Assembly (NCBI RefSeq): GCF_001998865.1
Contig: NZ_CP019607.1
Span: 992,001 to 1,056,000, forward strand
DNA length: 64,000 nt
Source: Tessaracoccus flavescens
GTDB lineage: Bacteria; Actinomycetota; Actinomycetes; Propionibacteriales; Propionibacteriaceae
Direction: 5' to 3'
Shown: positions 7,081 to 15,865 of the stretch, in pieces
Layout: each line of letters opens with the position of its first letter
How positions within the stretch are numbered: position 1 is the stretch's first letter
The notes under the pieces: generated by a model
Seen by the model: the letters and a program-made list of their open reading frames with translations, nothing else
Told to the model about the DNA's origin: nothing
The model's database searches: none
Translations under genes and position numbers: made by a program

Positions 7081-9384
7081 TCAGAAGAGCAGCAGTGACA
7101 ACAGCTCGGCGGCGTCGGCCTTGTTGAGCACCTGGTTGGCGTTGCCGCACTTCGGAGAGACCACGCAGGCGGGGCAGCCTTCCGAACACGCGCACCGGGT
7201 CAGTCGCTCCAACGTCGCCCGAAGCCACTCCTCGATCTCCTCGTAGCCCCGGTAGGCGAAACCGGCACCACCCTCCATGCCGTCGTGCACGAAGATCGTC
7301 GGCAGCCCCGTGTCGGGGTGGAGAGCGGTGCTGACGCCACCGATGTCCCACCTGTCGCACGGCGCGAAGGCGGGCAGCAGCCCGATGGCGGTGTGTTCCA
7401 TCGCGTGTGCCGCGGCACCCATCTGCAGCTCGGGCCAGCCGAGCCGGCGGCTGAGATGGGGCGGAACCGTCCACCAGACGGCCTGCGTGGTCATCCTGTG
7501 CCTCGGCAGCTCGAGCGGGGTCGAGTCCCACACCTCGTGGGTCACCTCGTCGCGGCGCAGGTATCCGAGCACCTGCGAGTCGAGACGCACCTCACCCCTG
7601 CACACCTCCGTGAAGCCGAGCTCGCGCCTGTCGACCTCCCGGACGATCTGAATGTCGAAGGAGGTCTGGGGTTGCGTGTAGTAGCGAGGGCGCGACCCGA
7701 CGACGAAGGCCTGGTGTTCGTCCCTGTCCAGCGAGTCGACGAGGAACGCCTCCCCCTGATGCAGGTAGACCGCACCGGGGTGGACCGTCCGGTCCACGGC
7801 GGCCATGTCCACCCCTCCGAGCACCCGGCCTGTGTCGCGCTCGATGATGTCGAGTGGGCGTTCCCCGATCGAGCGGAGGTTGATGAAGTCGACCGCACGG
7901 TCGGGCCGGGTCCAGAAGTAGCGCCCTCCCCTGTTGCGCAGCACGCTCTGATCGGCGAGCGCGGCGGCGGTGGAGGGCATCGTCGGCCCGAACCACCGTT
8001 CGTCCTGCGTGCTCAGCGGCAATTCCTGGGCCGCGGCGGCGAGGTGCAGACCGAGCACCCTCGGATTGTCGGGATGCAGGACGGCGCGCTCCACGGGCGA
8101 ATCGAAGATCAGCTCGGGATGCTCAAGCAGATAGGCGTCGAGCGGGTTCTCGCTTGCCAACAGGACGACCAGGGCGTCCTGGCCGCGTCGACCGGCCCGG
8201 CCGGCCTGCTGCCAGAAGGAGGCGAGCTTCCCCGGGTACCCGGAGACGAGCACGGCATCCATGCCTGCGATGTCGACGCCCAACTCGAGCGCGTTCGTGC
8301 TGGCCAGTCCACGCAGCTCGCCGCTGTGCAGCCCCGCCTCCAGTTCACGCCGGTCTGCCGCGAGGTAGCCGCCCCGGTAGGAAGCGATCCGCAGCGGCTC
8401 GTGCGCCTGCTCCTGCGCTGTGATGGAGACCAGCTCGGCCCCCTGCCGTGACGGCACGAACGCGATGCTCTGGCAGCCCGAGTCCGAGAGCCTCGCCAAC
8501 AGTCCGGCCGTGTCCATCCGTAGGGACGACGAGGGCTTCCAGAGGGCGACAGTCCGCCGCCCAGCCGGAGACGTGTCCACGTCGACGACGCAGACCTCAT
8601 CCTCGCCGATGAGCGCGCCGGCGAACTGGGCCGCGTTCGGGGCCGTCGCCGACGAGAGCGCCACCGTCGGGGAGGCGCCGTACTGCGCCGCGATCCGGCG
8701 CAGGCGTCGGATGACCTGTGACACGTGGGCACCGAAGACCCCCTGGTAGCGGTGGGCCTCGTCCACGACGATATAGCGCAGCGAGCCGAGGAACGACGAC
8801 CACCGCTGGTGGTTGGGCAGGACCGAGTAGTGCAGCATGTCGGGGTTGGTCAGGATGAAGCCGGCATGATCGCGTGCGAACCTCCGATCAGCCTCATCGG
8901 AGTCGCCGTCAAGGGTTCCGACGCGCCACCCCCTCGGCCCCAACTCGGCCGCCGCCCGCGCCTGGTCGTGGGCGAGCGCCTTCGTGGGCGCGATGTAGAG
9001 CGCCGTGTGCCGGGCCCGGGTGAGCCGGGCGCGCGCCGAATCGACGGTGGTGCCCACCTCGCCATCGACCCCGGCCGCGATGATCGGCATCAGATAGCCG
9101 AGGGTCTTTCCCGAGCCTGTAGGGGTGCAGATGATCGAGTGCCTGCCTCGGAAGAGGTGCTCGGCGAACTCCACCTGGTGCGCCCACGGCTCAGGGACCC
9201 CTGCCTCCACGATGCGACGCCGACTGGCCTCGGAGAGCCAGGACGGCCAGTCGCATGCGCTCGCCTCACGGGCCTCGCGGGTGTGCACGGCGCACACCTC
9301 ATCACGGGAGAGCAGCCAGGCATGCCCTGGCACCGGGGCATCGCCCCGTTCCACGGCCTCTGCCACGTCTGATCCGGAAGTCAC
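7081..9384 (-). CDS. DEAD/DEAH-box helicase with C-terminal DUF1998-type Cys cluster (Tad-neighbourhood helicase)
   Basis: A ~767-aa superfamily 2 helicase of the family commonly found beside actinobacterial Tad loci (Rv3649 type; MrfA/Hrq1-like relatives unwind DNA in repair). Visible motifs are Walker A 'CTPTGSGKT', motif II 'VVDEAHRY', motif III 'LSSATA', and motif VI 'QQAGRAGRRGQ'. Near the C-terminus is a four-Cys cluster (CACSEGCPACVVSPKC), the likely metal site of the DUF1998 domain. GTG 9384 ('VTSGSDVAEA') was chosen because the longer frame from 9507 would run into the 3' end of tadC. It lies between tadC and the pilin gene, on the same strand. Confidence 0.85.
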   Translation of the reverse strand: MTSGSDVAEAVERGDAPVPGHAWLLSRDEVCAVHTREAREASACDWPSWLSEASRRRIVEAGVPEPWAHQVEFAEHLFRGRHSIICTPTGSGKTLGYLMPIIAAGVDGEVGTTVDSARARLTRARHTALYIAPTKALAHDQARAAAELGPRGWRVGTLDGDSDEADRRFARDHAGFILTNPDMLHYSVLPNHQRWSSFLGSLRYIVVDEAHRYQGVFGAHVSQVIRRLRRIAAQYGASPTVALSSATAPNAAQFAGALIGEDEVCVVDVDTSPAGRRTVALWKPSSSLRMDTAGLLARLSDSGCQSIAFVPSRQGAELVSITAQEQAHEPLRIASYRGGYLAADRRELEAGLHSGELRGLASTNALELGVDIAGMDAVLVSGYPGKLASFWQQAGRAGRRGQDALVVLLASENPLDAYLLEHPELIFDSPVERAVLHPDNPRVLGLHLAAAAQELPLSTQDERWFGPTMPSTAAALADQSVLRNRGGRYFWTRPDRAVDFINLRSIGERPLDIIERDTGRVLGGVDMAAVDRTVHPGAVYLHQGEAFLVDSLDRDEHQAFVVGSRPRYYTQPQTSFDIQIVREVDRRELGFTEVCRGEVRLDSQVLGYLRRDEVTHEVWDSTPLELPRHRMTTQAVWWTVPPHLSRRLGWPELQMGAAAHAMEHTAIGLLPAFAPCDRWDIGGVSTALHPDTGLPTIFVHDGMEGGAGFAYRGYEEIEEWLRATLERLTRCACSEGCPACVVSPKCGNANQVLNKADAAELLSLLLF

Positions 9385-9431
9385 GTCACCACTGTGCCAG
9401 CAGGCACGGACAAATCCACGAGGTGCACTCG

Positions 9432-10157
9432 TCAGCCGAAGAAGTCGCGCAGCAGTCCCGCGACTATGGGCACGACGCCCACCAGGATGAACGCGGGCAG
9501 GAAGCACGCCATGAGGGGCACCACCGATCTGACGCCGACCTTCCTCGCCTCCTTCACCGCCAGGTCACGGGCATCACGTCTGCCGTCCTCGGCGTGCATC
9601 CGGAGCACATCCGCGAGCCCCGTCCCCGAGCGCTCTGCCCGAGCGATGTCGGCTGCCACCCTCCCCCACACACTGTGACCACGCAGGTCCTCCCAGGCGC
9701 TCGGGCCTGCCCTTCCCAGCGCCACCTGGGCCGCGACCCTCTCGAGGAGACTCCGTGTCGCCTCTGGTGAGACCTTCGCCACCGCCGTGACCGCGTGGCC
9801 GACGGGTTGACCGGCATCCAGGCACACCGCGAGGAACTCGAGCGCTTCGGGCAGCTCGATCGTGAGGATCCTCACGTCGGTGCGACGGGGTAGCCGTCCG
9901 AGCACGACTGCTGTGGCGGGGCCGGCCACCCCAGCGACGAGGATGCCCGCCGCACCGGGCAGCACCAGCAGCGCCATGGCTCCCGTTCCGATGCCCGCGA
10001 GCATCCGGCTCGCCAGCCCGAGCATGGGTTCCGGGCCGCCTCGCCGACCGGCTGCCTGCCGTGCCGGGCGCAGTCGGGAAAGCGCCGAACTGGACGGCGG
10101 AAGGATCAGCCAGGCGGCCACGGCCGCCGCCAGCGCCGCCAGCACCACCTGGTTCAT
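9432..10157 (-). CDS. tadC: TadC-like inner-membrane platform protein (type II secretion F domain)
   Basis: A 241-aa GspF-domain membrane protein (Rv3657c type). A hydrophobic N-terminus ('VVLAALAAAVAAWLILP'), a second hydrophobic block near residue 60 and two C-terminal membrane helices flank the cytoplasmic T2SSF domain with 'LPEALEFLAVCLDAGQPVGHAV'. With TadB it forms the inner-membrane platform driven by the TadA ATPase. ATG 10157 was chosen because it overlaps the tadB stop exactly as ATGA (10154-10157); the upstream ATG 10196 lies inside tadB. Confidence 0.85.
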   Translation of the reverse strand: MNQVVLAALAAAVAAWLILPPSSSALSRLRPARQAAGRRGGPEPMLGLASRMLAGIGTGAMALLVLPGAAGILVAGVAGPATAVVLGRLPRRTDVRILTIELPEALEFLAVCLDAGQPVGHAVTAVAKVSPEATRSLLERVAAQVALGRAGPSAWEDLRGHSVWGRVAADIARAERSGTGLADVLRMHAEDGRRDARDLAVKEARKVGVRSVVPLMACFLPAFILVGVVPIVAGLLRDFFG

Positions 10158-10954
10158 CTTCGGCCTCGCTTCGGCCGCGACAGCGCATCGATCCACAGCA
10201 CACCCGCGGCGGTCAGCACCACGCCGACCAGCACCAGCACCTGACCGAGCGGCTCACGGGCGAGGAAGTCGAGCGAGTTCACCCCCACCGCGAACCCCAG
10301 CCCGATCGCCAGGAAGGGCAGCGCCGCCATGATGTGGCCGCTGGTGCGGGCGGCCGCCAACTCCGCGTCGACGACCGCAGCCAACTGCTGCTGCCTGCGC
10401 AGGTTCTCCGCCACCCGGGCGAGGATCTGCGCGACCGGCGCTCCGCTGCGTTCACTCAGCCGCCACGCCGCGGCCACCGGTCGCAGCGCACCACGGCCGG
10501 GTTCCGTGGCCGTCCGCAGCAGCTGCTCTCCGACGTCTGCCCCCAACGCCGAGGCCTCTGCGGCTGGGGCGAGCACGGGACACTCCATTGCGGCCTCCCT
10601 CAGCGCGGCGGTCGGGATCTGGCCCGAAGCCAGGAGCCCGGCGAGGATCCGGGCAGAACGTGCACACTCCGCCGCGGACGCACGTTCCCGGCGCCGCGCG
10701 AGGTGGGCCCTGAGCAGGAACCACACGGTCGCCGACGCGACCGCCCCGCTGAGCAGCCACAGCGTCAACGCGGGTACGACGGCGATCGCCACCAGCAGTC
10801 CGACGAGCCAGAGCACCGGCCAGCGCACCGGAAGGAGTCGGCGAGGTGTCCTCGTCTGAGCCGAGACGGCGAGCCGCCGCAGCGACCCGGCGTGCGACGG
10901 CCCGAGGAACACGACCGCCGCGAGCGCTGCGAGCGCCACCGCCCCGACGATCAT
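10154..10954 (-). CDS. tadB: TadB-like inner-membrane platform protein (type II secretion F domain)
   Basis: A 266-aa GspF-domain protein (Rv3658c type) that pairs with TadC. Hydrophobic segments lie at residues 1-18 and ~48-80 and at the C-terminus ('IMAALPFLAIGLGFAVG' and 'VLVLVGVVLTAAGVLW'). The cytoplasmic part carries 'RILAGLLASGQIPTAAL', the degenerate F-domain signature. It overlaps tadA upstream and tadC downstream by ATGA, so the platform genes are translationally coupled to the ATPase gene. Confidence 0.85.
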   Translation of the reverse strand: MIVGAVALAALAAVVFLGPSHAGSLRRLAVSAQTRTPRRLLPVRWPVLWLVGLLVAIAVVPALTLWLLSGAVASATVWFLLRAHLARRRERASAAECARSARILAGLLASGQIPTAALREAAMECPVLAPAAEASALGADVGEQLLRTATEPGRGALRPVAAAWRLSERSGAPVAQILARVAENLRRQQQLAAVVDAELAAARTSGHIMAALPFLAIGLGFAVGVNSLDFLAREPLGQVLVLVGVVLTAAGVLWIDALSRPKRGRR

Positions 10955-12090
10955 GGCCCGACCATCCGCCGCAGCCGCTCGCCCGCCGCGGTGTACTCGA
11001 CCCCAGCCGGGCGGAGGTTCGCCGCGGGCTCGATCACGACCTCACCCGACGCCGACCTCCGGAATACGCCGATCTGAGCGACCGACCGCCTCCCACCCGG
11101 TTCACGGACCACGTGGATCACCATCCGAAGCGCCGACGCCACCTGCGCGTGGCATGCCTCGCGCCCCATCCCGCCGAGCGCCGCGAGAGCCTCGATCCGG
11201 GCCATCACATCCGAGACCGAGTTGGCGTGCACCGTGGCACACCCTCCCTCGTGCCCGGTGTTCAGGGCCGTCAGGAGATCGGCGATCTCCGCCCCACGCA
11301 CCTCGCCGAGCACGACCCTGTCGGGACGCATCCGTAACGCCTGACGCACGAGGGTCGTGAGGCTGATCGCCCCCGCACCCTCGGCGTTGGGAGGCCGGGC
11401 CTCCAGCCGGACACAGTGCGGATGCGAAGGGACCAGTTCGCGGGCATCCTCGACCAACACCATCCGCTCACGGGCGGGCACGAGGGCGAGCATCGCGGCG
11501 AGCAGCGTCGTCTTCCCCGTCCCGGTGCCGCCCGAGATCAGGAACGGCTCGCGTCGCCGCACGATAGACCCGAGCAGGCCGGCCCCCTCCGGGCTCAGCG
11601 AACCGCTGCCGACCAGATCCTCCAGCGAGAAGTTGCGCCTCGCGGGGACACGCAGCGACAGGCAGGTTCCCGGCTCTGAAACCGGCGCGAGCACCGCATG
11701 CAGCCGCACGCCGCTCGGGAGCCGTCCGTCGACGAAGGGCGAGGCGTCGTCGAGTCGTCTGCCCGCGGCAGCGGCAAGCCGGATCGCGAGCCTGCGGACC
11801 TGCTCGTCGTCGACGAAGCACAGCTCGGCACGCTCCAGCCCGGCACCGCGGTCGACGAACACCTCTGAGGCCCCGTTGACCACCACATCGGAGACGTCGG
11901 GCAGGTTGAGCAGCTCGTCGAGCGGCCCGGCTCCGATGCTGTTGCGCCTCAACTCGTCGAGGGTCTCGCGGACGAGGCAGTCGGTGACCACCCGTCCCTG
12001 GGCCCGGAGTGCTGCCGCGACATCGGTGGGCGTGAACGCCCGGCCGAGCTTGGCGAGGCTGGTGCGCAGCTCGTCGAAGCCCTCACGCAT
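10951..12090 (-). CDS. tadA: TadA/CpaF secretion ATPase
   Basis: A 379-aa type II/IV secretion ATPase that powers Flp pilus assembly. An N-terminal helical domain (1-~100) contains 'LLNLPDVSDVVVNGASEVFVDRG', typical of CpaF. The RecA-like core has Walker A 'SGGTGTGKTTLL' (Lys193), Walker B/Asp box 'RMVLVEDARELV', a 'RPDRVVLGEVRGAE' block and the His box 'NTGHEGGCATVHANS'. ATG 12090 was preferred to ATG 12129 because it gives an 8-bp overlap with the upstream gene and starts close to the family's N-terminus. Confidence 0.9.
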   Translation of the reverse strand: MREGFDELRTSLAKLGRAFTPTDVAAALRAQGRVVTDCLVRETLDELRRNSIGAGPLDELLNLPDVSDVVVNGASEVFVDRGAGLERAELCFVDDEQVRRLAIRLAAAAGRRLDDASPFVDGRLPSGVRLHAVLAPVSEPGTCLSLRVPARRNFSLEDLVGSGSLSPEGAGLLGSIVRRREPFLISGGTGTGKTTLLAAMLALVPARERMVLVEDARELVPSHPHCVRLEARPPNAEGAGAISLTTLVRQALRMRPDRVVLGEVRGAEIADLLTALNTGHEGGCATVHANSVSDVMARIEALAALGGMGREACHAQVASALRMVIHVVREPGGRRSVAQIGVFRRSASGEVVIEPAANLRPAGVEYTAAGERLRRMVGP

Positions 12091-13084
12091 CTCGCACCCA
12101 TCCCAGAATCCGGGAGACCTGCTTCGCATATCTGCGGGAGGCCCCCGCGAGCGGCGTCATGCCCAGCTCCGCCAGCCGTGGCAACGCCTTGTGCGAGCCG
12201 ACGACACCTGCGCACTCGGCACCGAGGGATCGGCACACCGCCGCCTCGGGAACCGTCCGTCCTGGGCCCGACCGGACGACGATCCCCGCCTGAGCCCGCC
12301 CGAGGTCGAGCATCTGGGCTGCCGCGACCGAACGCACGTCCGCACCCACCACGACCAGCACCCGCTCGGCCTCGGGCGGCGCCGGCCCGCGGCCGGCGTC
12401 GATCACCATCACATCGCTGGAGCGGCCCAACCCACCGAGCACTGCCTCGACGGCCTCACCCCCCGGCGCCTCGGCCTGCCTCGAGCGGGAGAGCACCGCG
12501 GCCCCATCCACCTGTGGCAGCCCGCCGAAGACGTCACCCAGCTCGCCGCGCGCCTGGCCAAGATCCGACCAGCGGAGGCCGCGTACCGTCTCTGCACCGA
12601 CGAGCAGATCGAGCCCACCGCTCGCGGGCGCCAGATCGACGGCGACGGCCCGCGCTCCGCCACGGGCGGCCAGCATCGCAAGCGAGACCACGAGCGTGCT
12701 CACGCCGAGCCCGCCCGAGGCCCCGACGACCGCGACGGTGCGGGCGGCGCGCACCGACCGCACGGCCCCGGCCAGGACGGAGCCGAGCCGGTCCGCCGCC
12801 TCCGGCAAGGGGATCACGGGGAGACCCAGCTCGGCCGAACATCTCGCGAGCTCGTCGACCGAGGCACCGACGAGGTGGGCCGCCCCACGCCCCGGCGACC
12901 CCGACCGTCGCGCCACCTCGACACCGATCAGCCGCACAGCGGCGCCAGCCCACTGCCCGGCGGCCTCCTCGGGCGCCCCCGCGACCCGCAGCTCGACGTC
13001 GAGCGCGGCGGCACTGACCTCCACGGCTTCGATGAGGAGAGGGTCGCGGCTGCACAGCAGCGCATATCCGGTCACGTCGTCCAT
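12083..13084 (-). CDS. Septum-site/CpaE-like P-loop protein (Ssd type)
   Basis: A 333-aa protein of the MinD/CpaE-like group found as the first gene of actinobacterial Tad operons (Rv3660c, annotated Ssd). A receiver-like N-terminal region (1-~115) is followed by a ParA/MinD-type domain with a deviant P-loop 'VVGASGGLGVSTLVVSLA': it has the fixed Gly residues but Ser where the Walker Lys usually sits, so ATP binding may be altered. 'AVDLAPASGGLDLL' follows as the switch region. ATG 13084 has a strong Shine-Dalgarno (AAGGAG, 5 nt upstream). In Caulobacter CpaE localises the secretion machinery; Mycobacterium Ssd affects septation. Either role is possible here. Confidence 0.75.
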   Translation of the reverse strand: MDDVTGYALLCSRDPLLIEAVEVSAAALDVELRVAGAPEEAAGQWAGAAVRLIGVEVARRSGSPGRGAAHLVGASVDELARCSAELGLPVIPLPEAADRLGSVLAGAVRSVRAARTVAVVGASGGLGVSTLVVSLAMLAARGGARAVAVDLAPASGGLDLLVGAETVRGLRWSDLGQARGELGDVFGGLPQVDGAAVLSRSRQAEAPGGEAVEAVLGGLGRSSDVMVIDAGRGPAPPEAERVLVVVGADVRSVAAAQMLDLGRAQAGIVVRSGPGRTVPEAAVCRSLGAECAGVVGSHKALPRLAELGMTPLAGASRRYAKQVSRILGWVRDA

Positions 13085-13219
13085 GACTCCTTGTTCCGCA
13101 ACCGCGCCCGGCCTTTCCCACCGACCCGCCGGGCTGTGCATAACCCTCGGGTCGCTACAGCAGGCCGGGCACTGTCGTGGTTAACCTAGAGGCCAGCAAA
13201 CCCCTGCCGAGAGGACCCC

Positions 13220-13963
13220 ATGAGCCGCGTCGCGATCCCGCTTGAGGCCGTCGACTGGCTTTCGGTCTGGCGTGGGGTGCGCGGGCTGGTACTGGCCGGA
13301 GACACCGCCTGGCCGAAGCGGCTGCACCGCGCGGGCCACACCCTCTTCGCGCTCACCGACGAACCGGCGGTGGTGGACAAGCTCGGCCCGATCGACAGGA
13401 TCACCCCGCTGCTCGCCCGGCCAGAGGCGATCCCGACCGACCCGTTCCAGTTCGAGGTCGTCTTCGTCCACCAGAGGCTGCACACCTGCGACCCGGACGA
13501 GGCACTGCCCCAGATCGCGCGGGTGCTGCGTCCGGGTGGCTGCCTCAGCGCCTCCTACCTGATCCGCGACGACTCGGTGCCGTGGGTGCGCCGTCTCGCT
13601 GCCCTGCTGCGCCGCTTCGACCCGATGGCGATGAAGGGCGACTACGGCAGCGAGTCCCTCGAGCGGCTCCGCAGCAGCAAGTACTTCCCCGAGGTGGAGG
13701 AACGCGCCTTCCGCGTCTGGCAGACGATCAGCCGCGAGGATCTGCTCAATCTGGTCCGCCACCAGCCGCTGACCGCGAACCTCAACCCGAGCCAGCTCGC
13801 GCACCTGCTCGGCCAGGTCAGCGACCTGTTCGACAGCGCCGTGCGCCCGGGCGAATCCCTGCGCCTGCCTTTCCAGCTGCTCTGCAGCCGCGCCTGGGTC
13901 AACCACGAGGAGATGACCGGCCCGGTCGTCCTGCCAGAGAGTGCACTAGCCATCCCCCTCTGA
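13220..13963 (+). CDS. Methyltransferase-like protein of unknown role
   Basis: A 247-aa cytoplasmic protein with a Rossmann methyltransferase-like core: 'GVRGLVLAGDTAWP' where motif I is expected, 'FEVVFVHQRLH', and 'IARVLRPGGCLSASYLIRDD', the classical post-motif III 'LRPGG' signature of class I SAM methyltransferases. Motif I lacks the usual GxGxG, so SAM binding is uncertain. A Shine-Dalgarno (GAGAGGA) lies upstream of ATG 13220. It is divergent from the ssd/tad operon, with the 135-bp gap likely holding both promoters. The substrate is not recognisable. Confidence 0.6.
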   Translation: MSRVAIPLEAVDWLSVWRGVRGLVLAGDTAWPKRLHRAGHTLFALTDEPAVVDKLGPIDRITPLLARPEAIPTDPFQFEVVFVHQRLHTCDPDEALPQIARVLRPGGCLSASYLIRDDSVPWVRRLAALLRRFDPMAMKGDYGSESLERLRSSKYFPEVEERAFRVWQTISREDLLNLVRHQPLTANLNPSQLAHLLGQVSDLFDSAVRPGESLRLPFQLLCSRAWVNHEEMTGPVVLPESALAIPL

Positions 13964-14033
13964 TGCACAGTCTGGCCCGCAGGTAGTGGCCGCGCGTGGC
14001 GGGCACTAAGCTGGCATCTGCGAAAGGAGCGTC

Positions 14034-14519
14034 ATGCCCATAGAGCCACGTCATCCACTGGTCGAGATCAAGGATGCGGTTTCCGACTTCGTCGCCAAGG
14101 AGGCCGAACTCGCCTCTGCCGAGCTGAAGCCTGCGGCGAAGGCCGCCGGAATGGGCGCCGGATTCTTTGCCGGCGCCGCCGTCTTCCTCTTCCATGCGCT
14201 CTGGATGCTGGTCATCCTGATCACGCTTGCGGTCGGTCTGCTGCTGCACTCGGTGACCCCGATGGGGCCGTGGGTCTCGTTCACCCTCGGCTTCCTGGTG
14301 AGCGTCCTCTTCTCCGTTCTGGTGGCGGGCATCCTGTTCACACTCGGCCGCGGCAAGTTCTCCCAGGTGAAGAAGCCGGAGGCCACGATCAGCGAGGCGA
14401 AGGCCACGCTGGACGCGGTCGTGGACGCCATCGCTTCACGCACGAAGGGCAGCGACGTCGCCATCAAGCCGGGCAATCTGCCTCAGTTCCGCGACGCGGA
14501 AGAGGGCGACCTGCCCTGA
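14034..14519 (+). CDS. Phage-holin-superfamily (DUF1469) membrane protein
   Basis: A 161-aa protein of the Phage_holin_3_6/YqjE-like family, which is common in actinobacterial chromosomes and unrelated to phage lysis there. An amphipathic N-terminal helix ('VEIKDAVSDFVAKEAELASAELK') precedes two membrane segments at about residues 37-70 and 78-105. A charged, Lys/Ala-rich cytoplasmic tail follows. AAAGGAG sits just upstream of ATG 14034. The function of the family is not established; it often sits near envelope or stress genes. Confidence 0.75.
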   Translation: MPIEPRHPLVEIKDAVSDFVAKEAELASAELKPAAKAAGMGAGFFAGAAVFLFHALWMLVILITLAVGLLLHSVTPMGPWVSFTLGFLVSVLFSVLVAGILFTLGRGKFSQVKKPEATISEAKATLDAVVDAIASRTKGSDVAIKPGNLPQFRDAEEGDLP

Positions 14520-14559
14520 CCACTGGTCGGAGGGTGCACCCACCTGGCAGGCTTGGCCC

Positions 14560-14721
14560 ATGACCACTTGGGAATACTTCGTCGCTCCGATCCTGTCGCA
14601 CGTCGCACAGCAGATCCTCAACAACTTCGGCTCTGAGGGCTGGGAACTGATCCAGCTCGCTCCTGGCCCGAACCCCGACACGCTCGTCGGCTACTTCAAG
14701 CGGCCCGCCGCGAACTCCTGA
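14560..14721 (+). CDS. DUF4177-like small protein (Rv3678A type)
   Basis: A 53-aa ORF starting ATG 14560: 'MTTWEYFVAPILSHVAQQ', then 'LNNFGSEGWELIQLAPGP' and a 'YFKRP' ending. The pattern 'WEY..h....LN..G.EGWELV' is the DUF4177 signature of a small beta-rich domain. Its stop codon overlaps the start of the ridA-like gene (TGATG at 14719-14723), the same pairing as in mycobacteria. Too short for many gene finders, but the codon usage and the coupling make it convincing. Function unknown. Confidence 0.8.
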   Translation: MTTWEYFVAPILSHVAQQILNNFGSEGWELIQLAPGPNPDTLVGYFKRPAANS

Positions 14722-15176
14722 TGCACGCCTCTGAGCGCCTGGCTGAGCTGGGCATCGACCTTCCTGCCGTCGCCGCCCCGGTCGCCGCCTACGTGCCAGC
14801 CACCCGCGCTGGAGGTCAGATCCTCACCTCGGGGCAGCTCCCCTTCGTCGACGGCGCGCTCAGCGTGACCGGGAAGGTGGGCGCCGAGGTGTCGGCCGAG
14901 GAGGCAGCGTCCGCGGCGAGGATTGCGGCACTCAACGCCGTGGCAGCCGCGGCCGATGTCGCGGGCGGCGTGGACCTGATCCGTCGCGTGGTGAAGGTCG
15001 TCGTGTTCGTCGCGAGCGACCCGGCGTTCAGCGGCCAGCCTGCCGTAGCCAACGGCGCCTCGCTCCTGCTCGGAGAGATCTTCGGTGAGGCGGGCGTCCA
15101 CGTGCGCAGCGCCGTCGGGGTCGCCGTCCTCCCCCTCGACTCGCCGGTCGAGGTGGAACTGGTGGTCGAGGTCTGA
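14721..15176 (+). CDS. RidA-family (YjgF/UK114) deaminase
   Basis: A 151-aa RidA-superfamily protein of the longer actinobacterial type (Rv3678c type). RidA enzymes hydrolyse reactive enamine/imine intermediates such as 2-aminoacrylate and protect PLP enzymes. The fold's conserved stretches are visible: 'YVPATRAGGQILTSGQLPFVDG', 'ALNAVAAAADVAGGVDLIRRVVKVVVFVAS', and the C-terminal 'VAVLPLDSPVEVELVVEV'. The catalytic Arg of canonical RidA (in 'hhRhCV') is replaced here, so deaminase activity is not assured. It is coupled to the genes on both sides by TGATG overlaps. Confidence 0.85.
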   Translation: MHASERLAELGIDLPAVAAPVAAYVPATRAGGQILTSGQLPFVDGALSVTGKVGAEVSAEEAASAARIAALNAVAAAADVAGGVDLIRRVVKVVVFVASDPAFSGQPAVANGASLLLGEIFGEAGVHVRSAVGVAVLPLDSPVEVELVVEV

Positions 15177-15847
15177 TGAACCAGCCGGAGGCGATCAACC
15201 AGGCTCTGGCGACCCTCTACCCAGACGCCAGGGCCGAGCTCGACTTCACGTCGCCTTTCGAGCTGCTGATCGCCACCGTGCTCTCCGCACAGTCGACCGA
15301 CCGCAGGGTCAACGCCGTCACCGCCGTCCTCTTCGACAGGTATCCGACGCCGCTGGCTCTCGCGGAGGCCGACCGGGCCCAGGTCGAGGAGATCATCCAG
15401 CCGGTCGGCTTCTTCCGGAACAAGACCACCGCCATCATCGGCCTGTCACGCAGCCTCGTCGACGACTTCGACGGGAACGTCCCGGACACGCTCGACGAGC
15501 TCGTCACCCTTCCCGGTGTGGGCAGGAAGACGGCGAACGTCGTGCTCGGCAACGCCTTCGACATCCCAGGCATCACCCCGGACACCCACCTGATCCGCCT
15601 GGCCAACCGGTTCGGCTGGGTCGAGAGCACCAAGCCCGACGTCGTCGAGCAGGCTGTCGGCGCCCTCTTCCCCCCTTCGGAGTGGGTGATGGTGTGTCAC
15701 CGGGTCATCTGGCACGGCCGCCGCTGCTGCCATGCCAGGAAGCCCGCCTGCGGAGCCTGCGTCGTCTACGACCTGTGCCCAAGCCGGGATCTCGGCGAAC
15801 AGGATCCGGTCAAGGCGGCGAAGCTCATTCGGGAGCCTCGTAACTGA
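15176..15847 (+). CDS. nth: Endonuclease III (bifunctional DNA glycosylase/AP lyase)
   Basis: A 223-aa base-excision repair enzyme that removes oxidised pyrimidines and cleaves the AP site. It has the helix-hairpin-helix 'LPGVGRKTANVV' with the catalytic Lys in 'GRKTA', and the catalytic Asp in 'TPDTHLIRLANR'. The C-terminal 4Fe-4S ligands follow C-x6-C-x2-C-x5-C ('CHARKPACGACVVYDLC'). Length and motif order are normal, though the N-terminus is slightly short. The start overlaps the ridA-like stop. The nth - tlpA - nudix order followed by whiB/ponA2 matches the mycobacterial neighbourhood. Confidence 0.92.
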   Translation: MNQPEAINQALATLYPDARAELDFTSPFELLIATVLSAQSTDRRVNAVTAVLFDRYPTPLALAEADRAQVEEIIQPVGFFRNKTTAIIGLSRSLVDDFDGNVPDTLDELVTLPGVGRKTANVVLGNAFDIPGITPDTHLIRLANRFGWVESTKPDVVEQAVGALFPPSEWVMVCHRVIWHGRRCCHARKPACGACVVYDLCPSRDLGEQDPVKAAKLIREPRN

Positions 15848-15865
15848 CGGGTACGCTCGTCCCCG

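Noticed and set aside
14034..14519. Prophage holin
   Set aside because: The holin-superfamily name is misleading; no phage genes nearby and this DUF1469-type protein is a normal chromosomal membrane protein.
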